38,539 nucleotides of DNA from a virus. The stretch spans positions 1 through 38,539 of IMG/VR virus record IMGVR_UViG_3300007734_000667; one strand, written 5' to 3'. The notes under the pieces were generated by a model that saw nothing but the letters and a program-made list of their open reading frames with translations, had not been told where the DNA came from and searched no databases. This document shows positions 17,508 to 25,115 of the stretch, piece by piece. Made by a program: the position numbers and the translations under genes. Positions within the stretch are counted from its first letter, which is position 1. The number at the start of each line of letters is the position of its first letter.

Positions 17508-19529
17508 ATGCCCGGTGGTTCCGACCGTTTCCTGTCAGTATTCCTCCCCGGAAACATTGTGACGCCGGGCGAGCCTAGCACGCTTCAGTTTGCCATTGTC
17601 GATGACGCGCAGATTTCTAACGGCAAGCGGGCTATCACTCGTACCTACCGTGACGCTAACGCCTCTGACGCTGGCCGTATCCGCCGTGTGCAGTGGGAAG
17701 TCTGGGGGCCAATCGGTGCTTCGCTAGAGTCTACCGCTGGCAGGCTTGGCACCGACTTCTGCCGCAACCTTGAGACGCGGTGGGAGCGCAGGCTTATTTC
17801 TTCTGGTCAGCAGACTGAAGTAACGCTTGACCCTGACGACCCGCCCGGTGAGCCTGCCTACTTTGGCACTGCGTACTTTGGTAGCAACAACTTCTACAGT
17901 GGGCCGATGGCCCCTAGTGGCGATGATGTTGTCGTTTTCGATGAGCAGCAGGGTTACCTGTTTGCACACCGAGGCAATCTTTCTACGCAAATTCGCCTCG
18001 ATAACTTCGATATTGTGCAAACTAAATCGCACGGCGCTAACGTCCTTGACGCCGCTCTTTGGCGCAGCAAGGGGCGTCTTGCTATGGGGCGTTACCTGCC
18101 AATGCAGACGCGAGACGATGTAGACGCTTCCGGTTCTACGTACATCGACACCGTTGCTATTTCTCCTACACAGGACGTGTATGCACAGGCAGTCAAGCGT
18201 GGTTCTGACCGAGCGTGGTACATCGACGCCGACCCCGGCAGCACGACGTTTAATTTTGCTGGCTACACACTTGATGCTTTCGAGACTCTTGCTCAACCTT
18301 TCCAAGTTGGCGACCCTGACGTAAACACGACGGGCATTGGGCCGTTTGGCCCGTTTACCATGTTTGGTGCCGAGGACAATCTGTACTCGTTCACTGACCA
18401 AGGCAAGCCTGTCCCGCTATCTCGCGCTTTGCTAAACCATTTATCTAGCCAGAACGGTATTCAGTGGGCAGACCCCGGCTGGGGTTGGAACTACGCCATC
18501 ACTGCCATCGGACTCCGCGCTATTCAACCCGGTATCGACAACCCCGTTGGTATTGGTGAGCGGATGCGTGGGTTTACTGGTCACGACGGCGTGCCTACTG
18601 CTATCTGGGCAGAGCGCGGTGAACTCTGGATTGTCTACAAGACTACGCAGGGCGACTTGTACGGATACCGTGGTGCGTTCGGCCCCGAAACTGCTGCGAC
18701 TGGTCAGCCGCTTATCTTCCCGTGGTTCTACGCGGCTGACGGTACGTGCAAGGCGCTGTTCTCTTCTATCAGAGGATTGGCCGACCCAATTCATAACTAC
18801 CGCATGTTCCGTGGCGACAGCACCAACATGAAGTACATGCTTGGTTCTTCAGACGGGCGCGACGACCTCAACGCTGACTACGTTTACAGCACTGACGGCG
18901 GTACGTGGTACGGCACGACGCTCGACCGTGAAGCAAACCTCTTGAAGACGCTGCGCCTTGCGCGATTCAAGACCCGCAGTTTGACGAGCGGTTCTTCGTG
19001 GCGACTTGCTATGGCGTTCGACCCGCCGCCTACCCAGACTGCTAACGCTACCTACGTAAACATCGGCAACGCTGTTACGAGCAACGGCGGTCAGACTATT
19101 GAACCGGTGCAGGGCAACGTCGCGCTGACCAACATTTCTGGCCGCACGATGAAGCCACGGTTTACACAGGTGGCTGACGGAACTGGCGCTGACTCAACTC
19201 CTCCCGAGATTAACGGCACGCTGGAGATTGAGTACGACGAGCGGCCCGAGCAGATTGAAGAGATTACCGTGGTAGTCAACATGACTGGCACGGCGTACTC
19301 GAACAACTACATCTGGGACACGATGCGGGAACTGCTTGGCTCTACGGTCAACGGCCCGTTCCAGATTCAGTTGCCTGACGACCTGCCCCCTGTCGTGGTT
19401 AGGGGTTCTGATGGTGGTAAGAAGTGGGCAATGCTTTCTGCTGTCACTCACCGTGATGACCTGAAAGACCCGGCTGTTGAGGGCGTGCAGTTGGTGTTTC
19501 AGGTGTGGCCGCAGGGTGACACCATCTAA
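17508..19529 (+). CDS. Large tail protein, probable tail hub or nozzle
   Basis: This 673-residue protein is mainly beta, with repeated blade-like segments (DDVVVFDEQQGYLFAHRGNL, AEDNLYSFTDQGKPVPLS, TAIWAERGELWIVYKTTQGDLYG). They suggest a beta-propeller, as in the nozzle proteins of short-tailed phages. The C-terminal 140 residues form a separate beta domain (ISGRTMKPRFTQVADG, EEITVVVNMTG, VEGVQLVFQVWP). An AYFGTAYFGSNNFYSGP segment near 125 resembles the N-terminus of the repeat protein at 6318. The call of hub or nozzle is by size, position and fold impression. A long-tailed phage's distal tail protein is the alternative. Confidence 0.55.
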   Translation: MPGGSDRFLSVFLPGNIVTPGEPSTLQFAIVDDAQISNGKRAITRTYRDANASDAGRIRRVQWEVWGPIGASLESTAGRLGTDFCRNLETRWERRLISSGQQTEVTLDPDDPPGEPAYFGTAYFGSNNFYSGPMAPSGDDVVVFDEQQGYLFAHRGNLSTQIRLDNFDIVQTKSHGANVLDAALWRSKGRLAMGRYLPMQTRDDVDASGSTYIDTVAISPTQDVYAQAVKRGSDRAWYIDADPGSTTFNFAGYTLDAFETLAQPFQVGDPDVNTTGIGPFGPFTMFGAEDNLYSFTDQGKPVPLSRALLNHLSSQNGIQWADPGWGWNYAITAIGLRAIQPGIDNPVGIGERMRGFTGHDGVPTAIWAERGELWIVYKTTQGDLYGYRGAFGPETAATGQPLIFPWFYAADGTCKALFSSIRGLADPIHNYRMFRGDSTNMKYMLGSSDGRDDLNADYVYSTDGGTWYGTTLDREANLLKTLRLARFKTRSLTSGSSWRLAMAFDPPPTQTANATYVNIGNAVTSNGGQTIEPVQGNVALTNISGRTMKPRFTQVADGTGADSTPPEINGTLEIEYDERPEQIEEITVVVNMTGTAYSNNYIWDTMRELLGSTVNGPFQIQLPDDLPPVVVRGSDGGKKWAMLSAVTHRDDLKDPAVEGVQLVFQVWPQGDTI

Positions 19530-19792
19530 TGAACGAACGAGGCGTCCCGTACGAGCGCGGCACAGCCGGTAGAAATACCGGCTTCGACGCTTTCAATGCA
19601 ATGAACAAGATGCGCCAGTCACCGACTGGTAATCAGTTGACGCTTGACGGAAGTTTCGTTGTGTCTGTCTTTGATGACGACCCGGCGAACTCCTTGCTGT
19701 CACCGCCTGACGGAACTGTTGTCATGTGGAACGACTCGGGTACGCTTAGGCTGAGGGGCTACACACGCGACACTGGATGGCAAACCCTGTAG
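19529..19792 (+). CDS. Small tail-region protein
   Basis: The 87-residue product is coupled to the tail hub gene by TAATG. It is hydrophilic, with an N-terminal Arg/Gly-rich part and a C-terminal strand-rich part (GTVVMWNDSGTLRLRGY). No family is recognised. The compact C-terminal piece looks like the short head-binding or capping domains of minor virion proteins. Confidence 0.65.
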   Translation: MNERGVPYERGTAGRNTGFDAFNAMNKMRQSPTGNQLTLDGSFVVSVFDDDPANSLLSPPDGTVVMWNDSGTLRLRGYTRDTGWQTL

Positions 19793-19801
19793 GAGATTGA
19801 T

Positions 19802-20020
19802 ATGTCCGAGCGTCCGTACGCAGACGAGGGTGAAGTTGTCGCTACCTTCAACGCTGTACGAGCGCAACTTGACCGCATCGAAGAGCAGGTCAAAAGAACA
19901 AACGGACGAGTCCGCGCCCTTGAGATTTGGCGTGCGTTCACCAACGGTGCCATCGCTGTCCTTACTCTTCTCGTTGGCTCTGGCGTAGCGTGGCTATTGT
20001 TCTTTGGAGTCAACAAGTGA
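19802..20020 (+). CDS. Membrane protein, holin or lysis regulator candidate
   Basis: An AGGAG precedes the ATG. The 72-residue product has an N-terminal amphipathic coiled-coil helix (VVATFNAVRAQLDRIEEQVK) and one C-terminal membrane span (GAIAVLTLLVGSGVAWLLFF). This layout is like the XhlA-type haemolysin partners of holins. The endolysin gene lies 100 bases on, and a second small membrane protein follows it, so a two-protein holin system is likely. Which of the two forms the lesion cannot be told. Confidence 0.65.
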   Translation: MSERPYADEGEVVATFNAVRAQLDRIEEQVKRTNGRVRALEIWRAFTNGAIAVLTLLVGSGVAWLLFFGVNK

Positions 20021-20124
20021 AGAGGCAATTCAGGTTCTTTGACGTGTACTCGCCCATTGAATACAAGAAGTGGGCAGCGTTCATTGCACTGCGCGGAGAT
20101 TTGCTGGAGAGGAAGTTCTGGTGA
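20017..20124 (+). CDS. 35-residue basic aromatic peptide between holin and endolysin genes
   Basis: GTG overlaps the stop of the preceding membrane protein and its TGA overlaps the GTG of the endolysin (GTGA at both junctions). The product is KRQFRFFDVYSPIEYKKWAA and on to RKFW, with many aromatic and basic residues. The double overlap and the absence of any other gene in this gap argue for real translation. The peptide could couple translation of endolysin to the holin. It has no membrane span and no known family. Confidence 0.55.
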   Translation: MKRQFRFFDVYSPIEYKKWAAFIALRGDLLERKFW

Positions 20125-20720
20125 GCGTGATGTACCCGTTTGCTGACGTTTACACAGGGCCGTCGTGGAAGGTGAACAGCGGCGTAACAAACAGCGCAGA
20201 GGGCGTGATTCTACACAGCATGGAAGGCCCGTACTCCGCCGCCATCACTGTCCTGATGGGCAACTCTCAGGCATCATGGCATTTCTCTGTCCTCAAAGAC
20301 GGGCGCGTGATTCAGCACTACCCCACGACCGACGCCTGCTGGCACGCTGGCGGCCCTGTTGCTAACAACAAGTTCATTGGCATTGAGCATGAGGGCAGGA
20401 AGGGCGAGCCGTTGACTCCCGAGCAGTTGGCGTCGAGCGTTGGGCTGGTGCGCTGGATTGCTCAGGAGGAGGGCTGGCTGATGGCCCGACACTCCACAAT
20501 GTTTGAACACAACGAGGTGTACAATACAGCGTGTCCAAGCGGGCGCATCCCGTGGGAGGCATACACTGTGGTACTGAACGACCCCAACCGAGAAGACAAC
20601 TTCGACACTGGCCTGACGCGCATCCGCCTTGAGGACATGCTCCGCCTCATCCGAGACGAGCACGCCCACGCTGAGGGTGACAAGCAGGTACTCCACGACA
20701 TCATTGATGGGAAGCGGTAA
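20121..20720 (+). CDS. Endolysin, N-acetylmuramoyl-L-alanine amidase (Amidase_2/PGRP type)
   Basis: The 199-residue enzyme cleaves the bond between MurNAc and the peptide stem. Zinc-ligand candidates are His32 (VILHSMEG), a later His (124 or 130) and Cys138 (NTACPSGRIP). ASWHFSVLKDGRVIQ, CWHAGG and FIGIEHEG segments match the amidase-2 core. GTG at 20121 is chosen because AGAGGAAG lies just upstream and the codon overlaps the previous stop; the ATG at 20130 is possible. No signal peptide is seen, so export needs the holin. The C-terminal tail of about 45 residues is helical and may be a small wall-binding or oligomerisation part. Confidence 0.88.
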   Translation: MSVMYPFADVYTGPSWKVNSGVTNSAEGVILHSMEGPYSAAITVLMGNSQASWHFSVLKDGRVIQHYPTTDACWHAGGPVANNKFIGIEHEGRKGEPLTPEQLASSVGLVRWIAQEEGWLMARHSTMFEHNEVYNTACPSGRIPWEAYTVVLNDPNREDNFDTGLTRIRLEDMLRLIRDEHAHAEGDKQVLHDIIDGKR

Positions 20721-20944
20721 TGACTCTTTCTACTCTCAAGGCTATCCGTGACGGTGGTGTGACTGGTGGCGTAACCGCACTGGTTACGCTGCTGCTTATC
20801 AAGAATGGTGCTGACACAGAGAGCGCGGCTGTTGCTGGCGTCATCTGTGGTGGTATCGCCGCTCGTGCCTACCGGTACGTTCGGGTGAGGTGGCCGTGGC
20901 TGGCGGAGATTGACCCGCCTGCCGAGGAGAATAGGAACCAGTGA
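20720..20944 (+). CDS. Putative holin
   Basis: The 74-residue product is coupled to the endolysin by TAATG. It has one clear hydrophobic span (GGVTALVTLLLI) and a second Ala/Gly-rich one (AAVAGVICGGIAARA), followed by a basic-aromatic tail (YRYVRVRWPW) and an acidic end. The size, two spans and position directly after an amidase fit a class II holin. Confidence 0.65.
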   Translation: MTLSTLKAIRDGGVTGGVTALVTLLLIKNGADTESAAVAGVICGGIAARAYRYVRVRWPWLAEIDPPAEENRNQ

Positions 20945-20945
20945 A

Positions 20946-21143
20946 ATGCAGGACTTGCGACCGGACATCGAACTAACTGAGATTCAGATCGGCGGTGTAA
21001 ACGACTACCCGGTTCGCACTTTCTGGAAGCCTTTCTGCCTACGCTGTCGGTGGAGTGACGAACCCCACCCAACGAAGGAGGGCGCTGAAGAGGCAGCGGC
21101 AATCCACCTAAAGTTTGGATGCCTTGTTCATTACAACACGTAG
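20946..21143 (+). CDS. Small protein with a Cys pair
   Basis: The 65-residue product starts two bases after the previous stop. It contains FWKPFCLRCRWSDEPHPTKE, a helix, then HLKFGCLVHYN. The CxxC plus a distant HxxxxC could make a zinc site. It looks like one of the small zinc-finger-like proteins common in this genome. No specific role can be given. A GTGTAAAC word lies within it (20995). Confidence 0.65.
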   Translation: MQDLRPDIELTEIQIGGVNDYPVRTFWKPFCLRCRWSDEPHPTKEGAEEAAAIHLKFGCLVHYNT

Positions 21144-21321
21144 GATTTTCTACCAACTGTCCTTTAATAATGGCGAGTGGTTTATTCAGTCAACGGAAAT
21201 TGACCCACTCTCTTCGCTAGTGCCATACCCCAGCAGGCGATCCGCTATTACCGCAATGCAGCAGATGCGTATGCAAAGCGATGCAATGGCGGAATTTAAA
21301 CACTTCCTTGGCGGGGAGTAA
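21115..21321 (+). CDS. Small protein, TTG start likely
   Basis: The frame overlaps the previous gene by 29 bases. It starts at TTG, with a further TTG nine bases downstream as an alternative; neither has a good ribosome site. The 68-residue product (RIFYQLSFNNGEWFIQSTEI, YPSRRSAITAMQQMRMQSDA) has a strand-then-helix layout and a normal composition, which supports coding. It ends 12 bases before the phosphoesterase gene. Confidence 0.55.
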   Translation: MDALFITTRRIFYQLSFNNGEWFIQSTEIDPLSSLVPYPSRRSAITAMQQMRMQSDAMAEFKHFLGGE

Positions 21322-21333
21322 GCGAGAGATGCT

Positions 21334-22419
21334 ATGGCTACACCCAAGGACTACATCTGCATGGACTGCGACAAGCAGTTCAAATCAGAGGCATCGCACG
21401 CCAAGCGTTGCCCTGACTGCGCCAAAGAGGTAAGGCGCAAGCGGCAGCGTAACGAACAAGTCCACGAACCAAAGGATTGCGACCGCTGCGGCAAATCGTT
21501 TACGCCGTACCACGGCAAGCAACGGTACTGTTCAAACGACTGTTCGTATGAAGTTCACCTTGAGACTGTTGGGAAAACCAACGCCAGCCGTGAACGCGAC
21601 GAGCAGATGGAGCGGTTGTTCCGGTACTACAAGGCGAAGTCCAACATCGTCATCGACGAGCGCCCCGAGGGAACCCGGCTCGTCAGCCTCTCTGACCTGC
21701 AACTTCCGTTCGTAGACGAGCCACTACTCGATACAGTCATCGAGTTCATTAGTGACTACAAGCCGCACGACATCATCCTCAATGGCGATATTCTGGATTG
21801 TTACGAGGTATCCGACTTCGACAAGAGGCCGGAGCGCCTGTTCAATCTCGGCACTGAGTTTGAGATGGCCGACACCCTCATCCGTAAACTGAAGCGGTAC
21901 GCCGCCAAAGACTGCAAGATTTGGTGGATCGACGGCAATCACGAAGAGCGACTTCAACGTGCAATCTGGCGGCGCGCACAGGACTTCTCGTTCCTCGTCA
22001 AAGACATCCCAGAGGCTCTGCGGCTGGACGAGACATGCGCGGGTTACGTGCCATACGGCAAGCACATTGACTACCTTGGCTTTGTATTCACCCACGGAAA
22101 CTTTGTCTCTTCCTATTCGGCGTACACAGCCAAGCGTCACCTCGAACGATACCGCTCAAGCGGTGTAAACGGGCACACTCACCGGCTCGGTTCGTACAGT
22201 GTGACGGACATGCACGGCAGCAGCCACACATGGTACGAGCAGGGGTGCTTGTGTCGTAAGGACTTGGAGTATGTGAGGGGGATAGCAAACTGGCAGCAGG
22301 GGATTCTCATAGGGACGGTAGCGGGGGGAGCGTTGCACCCACAACTGGTGCACGTCATCGAAACGGGGGACAGGCGGGGGTTCTTTGCCGGGGGGAAGCA
22401 CTACCAAGTAAGAGACTGA
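21334..22419 (+). CDS. Metallophosphoesterase with N-terminal zinc ribbons
   Basis: The N-terminal 75 residues hold two Cys4-type zinc ribbons (CMDCDKQF...CPDC and CDRCGKSF...CSNDC). A calcineurin-like phosphoesterase follows: SLSDLQLP (119-126, where the usual D-x-H is D-L-Q), NGDILD (150-155), GNHEE (201-205), THG (253-255) and NGHTHR (279-284). It therefore keeps most two-metal ligands but has a His to Gln change in the first motif. Related phage enzymes are thought to act on nucleic acids or nucleotides; the zinc ribbons support DNA or RNA binding. It is the last gene of the late arm, just before the terminator. Confidence 0.85.
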   Translation: MATPKDYICMDCDKQFKSEASHAKRCPDCAKEVRRKRQRNEQVHEPKDCDRCGKSFTPYHGKQRYCSNDCSYEVHLETVGKTNASRERDEQMERLFRYYKAKSNIVIDERPEGTRLVSLSDLQLPFVDEPLLDTVIEFISDYKPHDIILNGDILDCYEVSDFDKRPERLFNLGTEFEMADTLIRKLKRYAAKDCKIWWIDGNHEERLQRAIWRRAQDFSFLVKDIPEALRLDETCAGYVPYGKHIDYLGFVFTHGNFVSSYSAYTAKRHLERYRSSGVNGHTHRLGSYSVTDMHGSSHTWYEQGCLCRKDLEYVRGIANWQQGILIGTVAGGALHPQLVHVIETGDRRGFFAGGKHYQVRD

Positions 22420-22431
22420 TATAGTAGACGG

Positions 22432-22506
22432 GCGGCGGGAGTTACCTCTCCTCCCGCCGCTCCCCCTCCGACCCCGCTGCGCCGTCCCACCTCCGGCGCA
22501 GCGGGG
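22432..22506. terminator. Bidirectional terminator between the two arms
   Basis: Two hairpins lie side by side between convergent genes. GCGGCGGGAG (22432-22441) pairs with CTCCCGCCGC (22451-22460). A 13-bp arm starting CCCCGCTGCGCC (22472-22484) pairs with 22494-22506, and ATTACTTTT follows on the plus strand. The second suits rightward transcription. Both can stop leftward reading from 22514 as well. Confidence 0.85.
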
Positions 22507-22513
22507 ATTACTT

Positions 22514-22897
22514 TTAGAATTCGTGTCCGCAGTTAGGGCAGCACCGGGGCTTGTTGCCAAGATGCTCCTCTGTTTCCCTGCCGTTTACCCATTCATGAAG
22601 TACGTAGACCTTGCGATTGTTGCGCGTCTCCCTGAGGCGAGCGATGCGCCCATCCTTGTGCAAGTCAGACAGCACGCCACTCGTCGTGCCGTGTCCCTTT
22701 CCAACAGCCAAGCCAAACTCAAAGTAAGTCATGCCTTCTGCCGCATAGTCTTCCAGCAAGTCCATAGCCAACTGCTGATTGTGTGACGTGACGCCAGACA
22801 TATCAGCGTTTAAAGCACGTTTGCGCGACGTTTCACTGCCGCTCCAACCTGACGTGCCAGCGTACGGCAGAGAAGGCTTGAAGATTTCGTCAGACAT
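22514..22897 (-). CDS. Winged-helix-type DNA-binding protein with C-terminal zinc ribbon
   Basis: The 127-residue product has the N-terminal segment SLPYAGTSGWSGSETSRKRA and then a helix-turn-helix-like part (MTYFEFGLAVGKGHGTTSGVLSDLHKDGRIARL). A KVYVLHEWVNGRETEEH segment and a C-terminal CCPNCGHEF follow. I know this protein type from actinobacteriophage genomes, where it is annotated as a helix-turn-helix protein. AGGAGG seven bases upstream fixes the start. It is the last gene of the early arm. A regulatory role is plausible but not shown. Confidence 0.8.
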   Translation of the reverse strand: MSDEIFKPSLPYAGTSGWSGSETSRKRALNADMSGVTSHNQQLAMDLLEDYAAEGMTYFEFGLAVGKGHGTTSGVLSDLHKDGRIARLRETRNNRKVYVLHEWVNGRETEEHLGNKPRCCPNCGHEF

Positions 22898-22898
22898 A

Positions 22899-22979
22899 TC
22901 AACCTCCTAATATCATCCTCACTGCATTAGCAGCGATGATTATGTTAAGCAACAGCATCACTGCTTCGTACCTAGTCAA
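22899..22979 (-). CDS. Possible 26-residue hydrophobic micropeptide
   Basis: TTG overlaps the TGA of the upstream 45-residue gene (TTGA). The frame encodes MTRYEAVMLLLNIIIAANAV plus six residues, which could span a membrane. Its 3' end contains the AGGAGG that serves the next gene. No own ribosome site is visible, so it would depend on coupling. The gap has no other gene. Confidence 0.3.
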   Translation of the reverse strand: MTRYEAVMLLLNIIIAANAVRMILGG

Positions 22980-23113
22980 CTGTTGAATTCACGCGCTCCC
23001 TTGAGGATAAGTTCTACGTACTGCGGGTACTCAAAGTATTCCCGACGCAGCCATGCTTCTCGCTCTTCAAAGGAAGTAAACCTAGGCCAAGTACCCCATC
23101 GGGTAGGAGGCAT
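22976..23113 (-). CDS. Small Arg/Trp-rich protein
   Basis: ATG at 23111-23113 reads PPTRWGTWPRFTSFEEREAW and on through RREYFEYPQYVELILKGARE, 45 residues in all. The frame has a normal amphipathic-helix composition. A weak purine site lies upstream. The family is not recognised. The 38 bases between it and the next gene upstream hold nothing I can identify. Confidence 0.6.
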   Translation of the reverse strand: MPPTRWGTWPRFTSFEEREAWLRREYFEYPQYVELILKGAREFNS

Positions 23114-23151
23114 TGAGTAATTAACGGATTCCTGTTTGACTATTTTGCGCT

Positions 23152-23592
23152 TCAATGGTCACATCCGTAGCGCGTAGACCACGGCCAAAACCTATCGCCA
23201 CGTTCTTTGTAAGCCTGCTCAGAGACACGTACGGCGGCGTATACCGCGTCATCGCGGGTTCGTACATCTGCCACCGTTAGGCCCACGCCAGCGAGCGTAG
23301 ACGGGAGAATCTGGGCAATGCTTACTTCTCCTTGCAAACCTACTGCGTTGTTGTCAAAGCCAACAGTTTCGCATCGCAGGATGGTCAGCCACTGACCGAC
23401 ATCCTCGGGGCGACCGTAACGGACGATGGCTCCGTACACTTCGTATGGGACTACAGGTATTGGTTCGGTAACGGTGAGCGCGACTGGCTCAGGTGGGGGT
23501 GGACTGTACTCGGTCAGGTCGGCAGGCTGGTACTGCGGCACATGAGTAGACATAACTGCTACTAGGGCGATGGCTGCCAATGTGGTACGCAC
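23152..23592 (-). CDS. Secreted lysozyme/transglycosylase-like protein
   Basis: The 146-residue product starts at GTG overlapping the previous stop (TAGTG). A hydrophobic N-terminus (RTTLAAIALVAVMS) looks like a signal peptide, and a Pro-rich linker follows (PPPPEP). The C-terminal 90 residues resemble an SLT/resuscitation-type transglycosylase core: a catalytic-Glu candidate at 75 in LRCETVGFD, then AVGLQGEVSIAQILPSTL, and FWPWSTRYGC at the end. It would cut glycan strands outside the membrane. A peptidoglycan enzyme in the early arm, away from the endolysin, could assist wall changes early or be part of the virion. Confidence 0.65.
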   Translation of the reverse strand: MRTTLAAIALVAVMSTHVPQYQPADLTEYSPPPPEPVALTVTEPIPVVPYEVYGAIVRYGRPEDVGQWLTILRCETVGFDNNAVGLQGEVSIAQILPSTLAGVGLTVADVRTRDDAVYAAVRVSEQAYKERGDRFWPWSTRYGCDH

Positions 23593-23726
23593 TAAGCATC
23601 TGTTCCTTTCTCTCCCTTCTTGGCTTCAATGCAAAACTTGCAAAGCCAAACGCGCCTGACTTCCTTCATGTCATCGAAATTGAAGAGTCCTCGGCACTCG
23701 GAGCAGTAGACCTTGACGTATCCCAC
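23592..23726 (-). CDS. 44-residue zinc-ribbon protein
   Basis: A GTG start lies one base past the stop of the RusA gene. The product reads GYVKVYCSECRGLFNFDD and then VWLCKFCIEAKKGEKG. Two CxxC pairs about 21 residues apart make a classic zinc ribbon. Its stop overlaps the start of the secreted lysozyme-like gene. No function beyond zinc binding can be given. Confidence 0.75.
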   Translation of the reverse strand: MGYVKVYCSECRGLFNFDDMKEVRRVWLCKFCIEAKKGEKGTDA

Positions 23727-23727
23727 G

Positions 23728-24171
23728 TCAGACCTCGGTTACTTGAATGAGCAGCCCCTCATCTTCGGGGCTATCGCACCTTTCAATGCGACCTGAAAGG
23801 ATAGCCACATGCTGATAGCCGTCGTCAACCACGAGGCCAGCATCAATAATGCCGTCGATTGCTGCCTTCAATGAATAGATTGCGTTGCCAGCATCTTCAG
23901 GCCGGTACAAGTTTGTTCCCTTTGTGCGTTTAAACCAACGCAGCACAAGGACTACATGGGCGGGGTCGAGCGGAGAGTCGATGGCCTGCACGCATTCATC
24001 AGCGAGTAGCGCCACCGCTACTTCTCCCCGCATCTTCCCCTTTGCTTCGCTAATGGCGATAGGAACCCGGCCTTCTTTCCGTTCGCCACGGTTGGGCGAC
24101 AACCACTTAGACGGAAGGAGTCCGGGGATGAAGACGCTAACGCTGCGTGGCCCGCGATTCTCTGTACTCAT
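23728..24171 (-). CDS. rusA: RusA-type Holliday junction resolvase
   Basis: The 147-residue enzyme resolves branched DNA formed in replication and recombination, which helps make packageable concatemers. LPSKWLSPNRGERKEG (about 19-34) and the catalytic-type sequence LYRPEDAGNAIYSLKAAIDG (89-108) with VVDDGYQHV (114-122) match the RusA pattern of conserved Asp residues around a D-x-x-N-x-x-K helix. ATG at 24169-24171 is chosen because it overlaps the preceding stop (ATGA) and GAAGAA lies just upstream. A longer reading to 24252 only adds antisense-like sequence. Confidence 0.85.
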   Translation of the reverse strand: MSTENRGPRSVSVFIPGLLPSKWLSPNRGERKEGRVPIAISEAKGKMRGEVAVALLADECVQAIDSPLDPAHVVLVLRWFKRTKGTNLYRPEDAGNAIYSLKAAIDGIIDAGLVVDDGYQHVAILSGRIERCDSPEDEGLLIQVTEV

Positions 24172-24350
24172 AGTTTCTTCTGCGGCGTAGGGACTACGGG
24201 AGCCGGGATGAATGTGTGGTGTGCGCTCACCGCAATCCCGCACCGCCCACACCTACCGTCAGGCAGCGGTTCCGGGTCATGGCACATGAACAGGCGCGCA
24301 ATCTTGCACGTCCCGCACACCACTTCCTGCTGCTCGCCTTCGGTGGTCAT
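24168..24350 (-). CDS. 60-residue zinc-ribbon protein
   Basis: ATG at 24348-24350 overlaps the stop of the upstream gene, and its own TGA overlaps the RusA start (both ATGA). The product has VVCGTCKIARLFMCHDPEP and GRCGRCGIAVSAHH: two Cys pairs, plus a Cys-His pair between them. The frame is continuous with an upstream extension to 24389, but the overlap favours the shorter form. Confidence 0.7.
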   Translation of the reverse strand: MTTEGEQQEVVCGTCKIARLFMCHDPEPLPDGRCGRCGIAVSAHHTFIPAPVVPTPQKKL

Positions 24351-24856
24351 CGGTTCACATCCTTCGGCTGGCGGTGACCGTTTACACACTGGAAGATTTC
24401 AGCGTTGCCGTAGTCCACCCATACGAGGTCTGCCCCACAGCGTCCACGCTTGGTCTGCTCCGCGCATCCCTGTTCTTTCTTGTCAGCCATTACGAATGCC
24501 CCCCCCTCAGATGGTGGAGTAGCCAACGCCTCACGCGCGATTTGCTTCCCCACCGCGAATGGTGCGTGAACGACGCCAACCAGCGCCTCACGCAGCCGCT
24601 TCACTTCCGCCTCTGCTGCCTCAGCGCGGGCTTGCTGCACTCGCCCCGCTTCATCGAGCCTGTCAGCGCGCCACACAGCGTTGTCGCGTTCTGCTGTAAG
24701 GGAGTCGATAAGGGAGAGGAGGTAGGGAACGTCCTCCGTGAACGCGGCAGACACATCTACAAACGTCCGTGGCGACAGCACGGCCACGCGCGCCCTGATC
24801 TGTGCGAGTCGTCGTACTGAGTCCTGTTCAGTGCTCACTGGCTTGTCGTCTGCCAT
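24347..24856 (-). CDS. Coiled-coil protein with C-terminal zinc ribbon
   Basis: The 169-residue product is preceded by AGGGGAAAG. Residues 35-105 read as a long coiled coil (YLLSLIDSLTAERDNAVWRA, VQQARAEAAEAEVKRLREAL), common in small early proteins of phages. After a short linker, the last 47 residues form a Cys-rich unit (EQGCAEQTKRGRCGADL, FQCVNGH). The join (GGAFVMADKKEQ) looks like two former genes fused, and an internal Met there could act as a second start. No function is known. Confidence 0.7.
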   Translation of the reverse strand: MADDKPVSTEQDSVRRLAQIRARVAVLSPRTFVDVSAAFTEDVPYLLSLIDSLTAERDNAVWRADRLDEAGRVQQARAEAAEAEVKRLREALVGVVHAPFAVGKQIAREALATPPSEGGAFVMADKKEQGCAEQTKRGRCGADLVWVDYGNAEIFQCVNGHRQPKDVNR

Positions 24857-24881
24857 CTTTCCCCTACTTCCCTTCTTCGTC

Positions 24882-25115
24882 CTACCACGCCTGTTCGTTC
24901 TCGCGCAATGGCGCAGAACCCGGGAGGTGAATGCCTACTCGCAGCGCCTTCGCTTCCTTTGCGTTCATAGTATTAATCTTGCGTGCTGCATCAGCGCCAT
25001 ACGAGATGAAGCCACTGAACTTCTTCTTGGCCCCACACTTCTGGCACTTGGCTGGCACAATGCTCCCGCCGTCAGCCTCAAGCATCCAGTGATGAACGCA
25101 CTTAGGCTTAGTCAT
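24882..25115 (-). CDS. Small zinc-finger-like protein
   Basis: The 77-residue product begins TKPKCVHHWMLEADGGSI and continues VPAKCQKCGAKKKFSG. Cys, His-His and CxxC together make a likely zinc site. This start pattern (CxHHW...C-x-x-CG) is one I know in short early phage proteins. The ATG overlaps the stop of the HNH gene. The C-terminal half is helical. Confidence 0.75.
   Translation of the reverse strand: MTKPKCVHHWMLEADGGSIVPAKCQKCGAKKKFSGFISYGADAARKINTMNAKEAKALRVGIHLPGSAPLRENEQAW

Noticed and set aside
20070-20720. Longer amidase starting at 20070
   Set aside because: The extension overlaps the 35-residue gene in another frame. The GTG at 20121 has a ribosome site and overlaps the previous stop.
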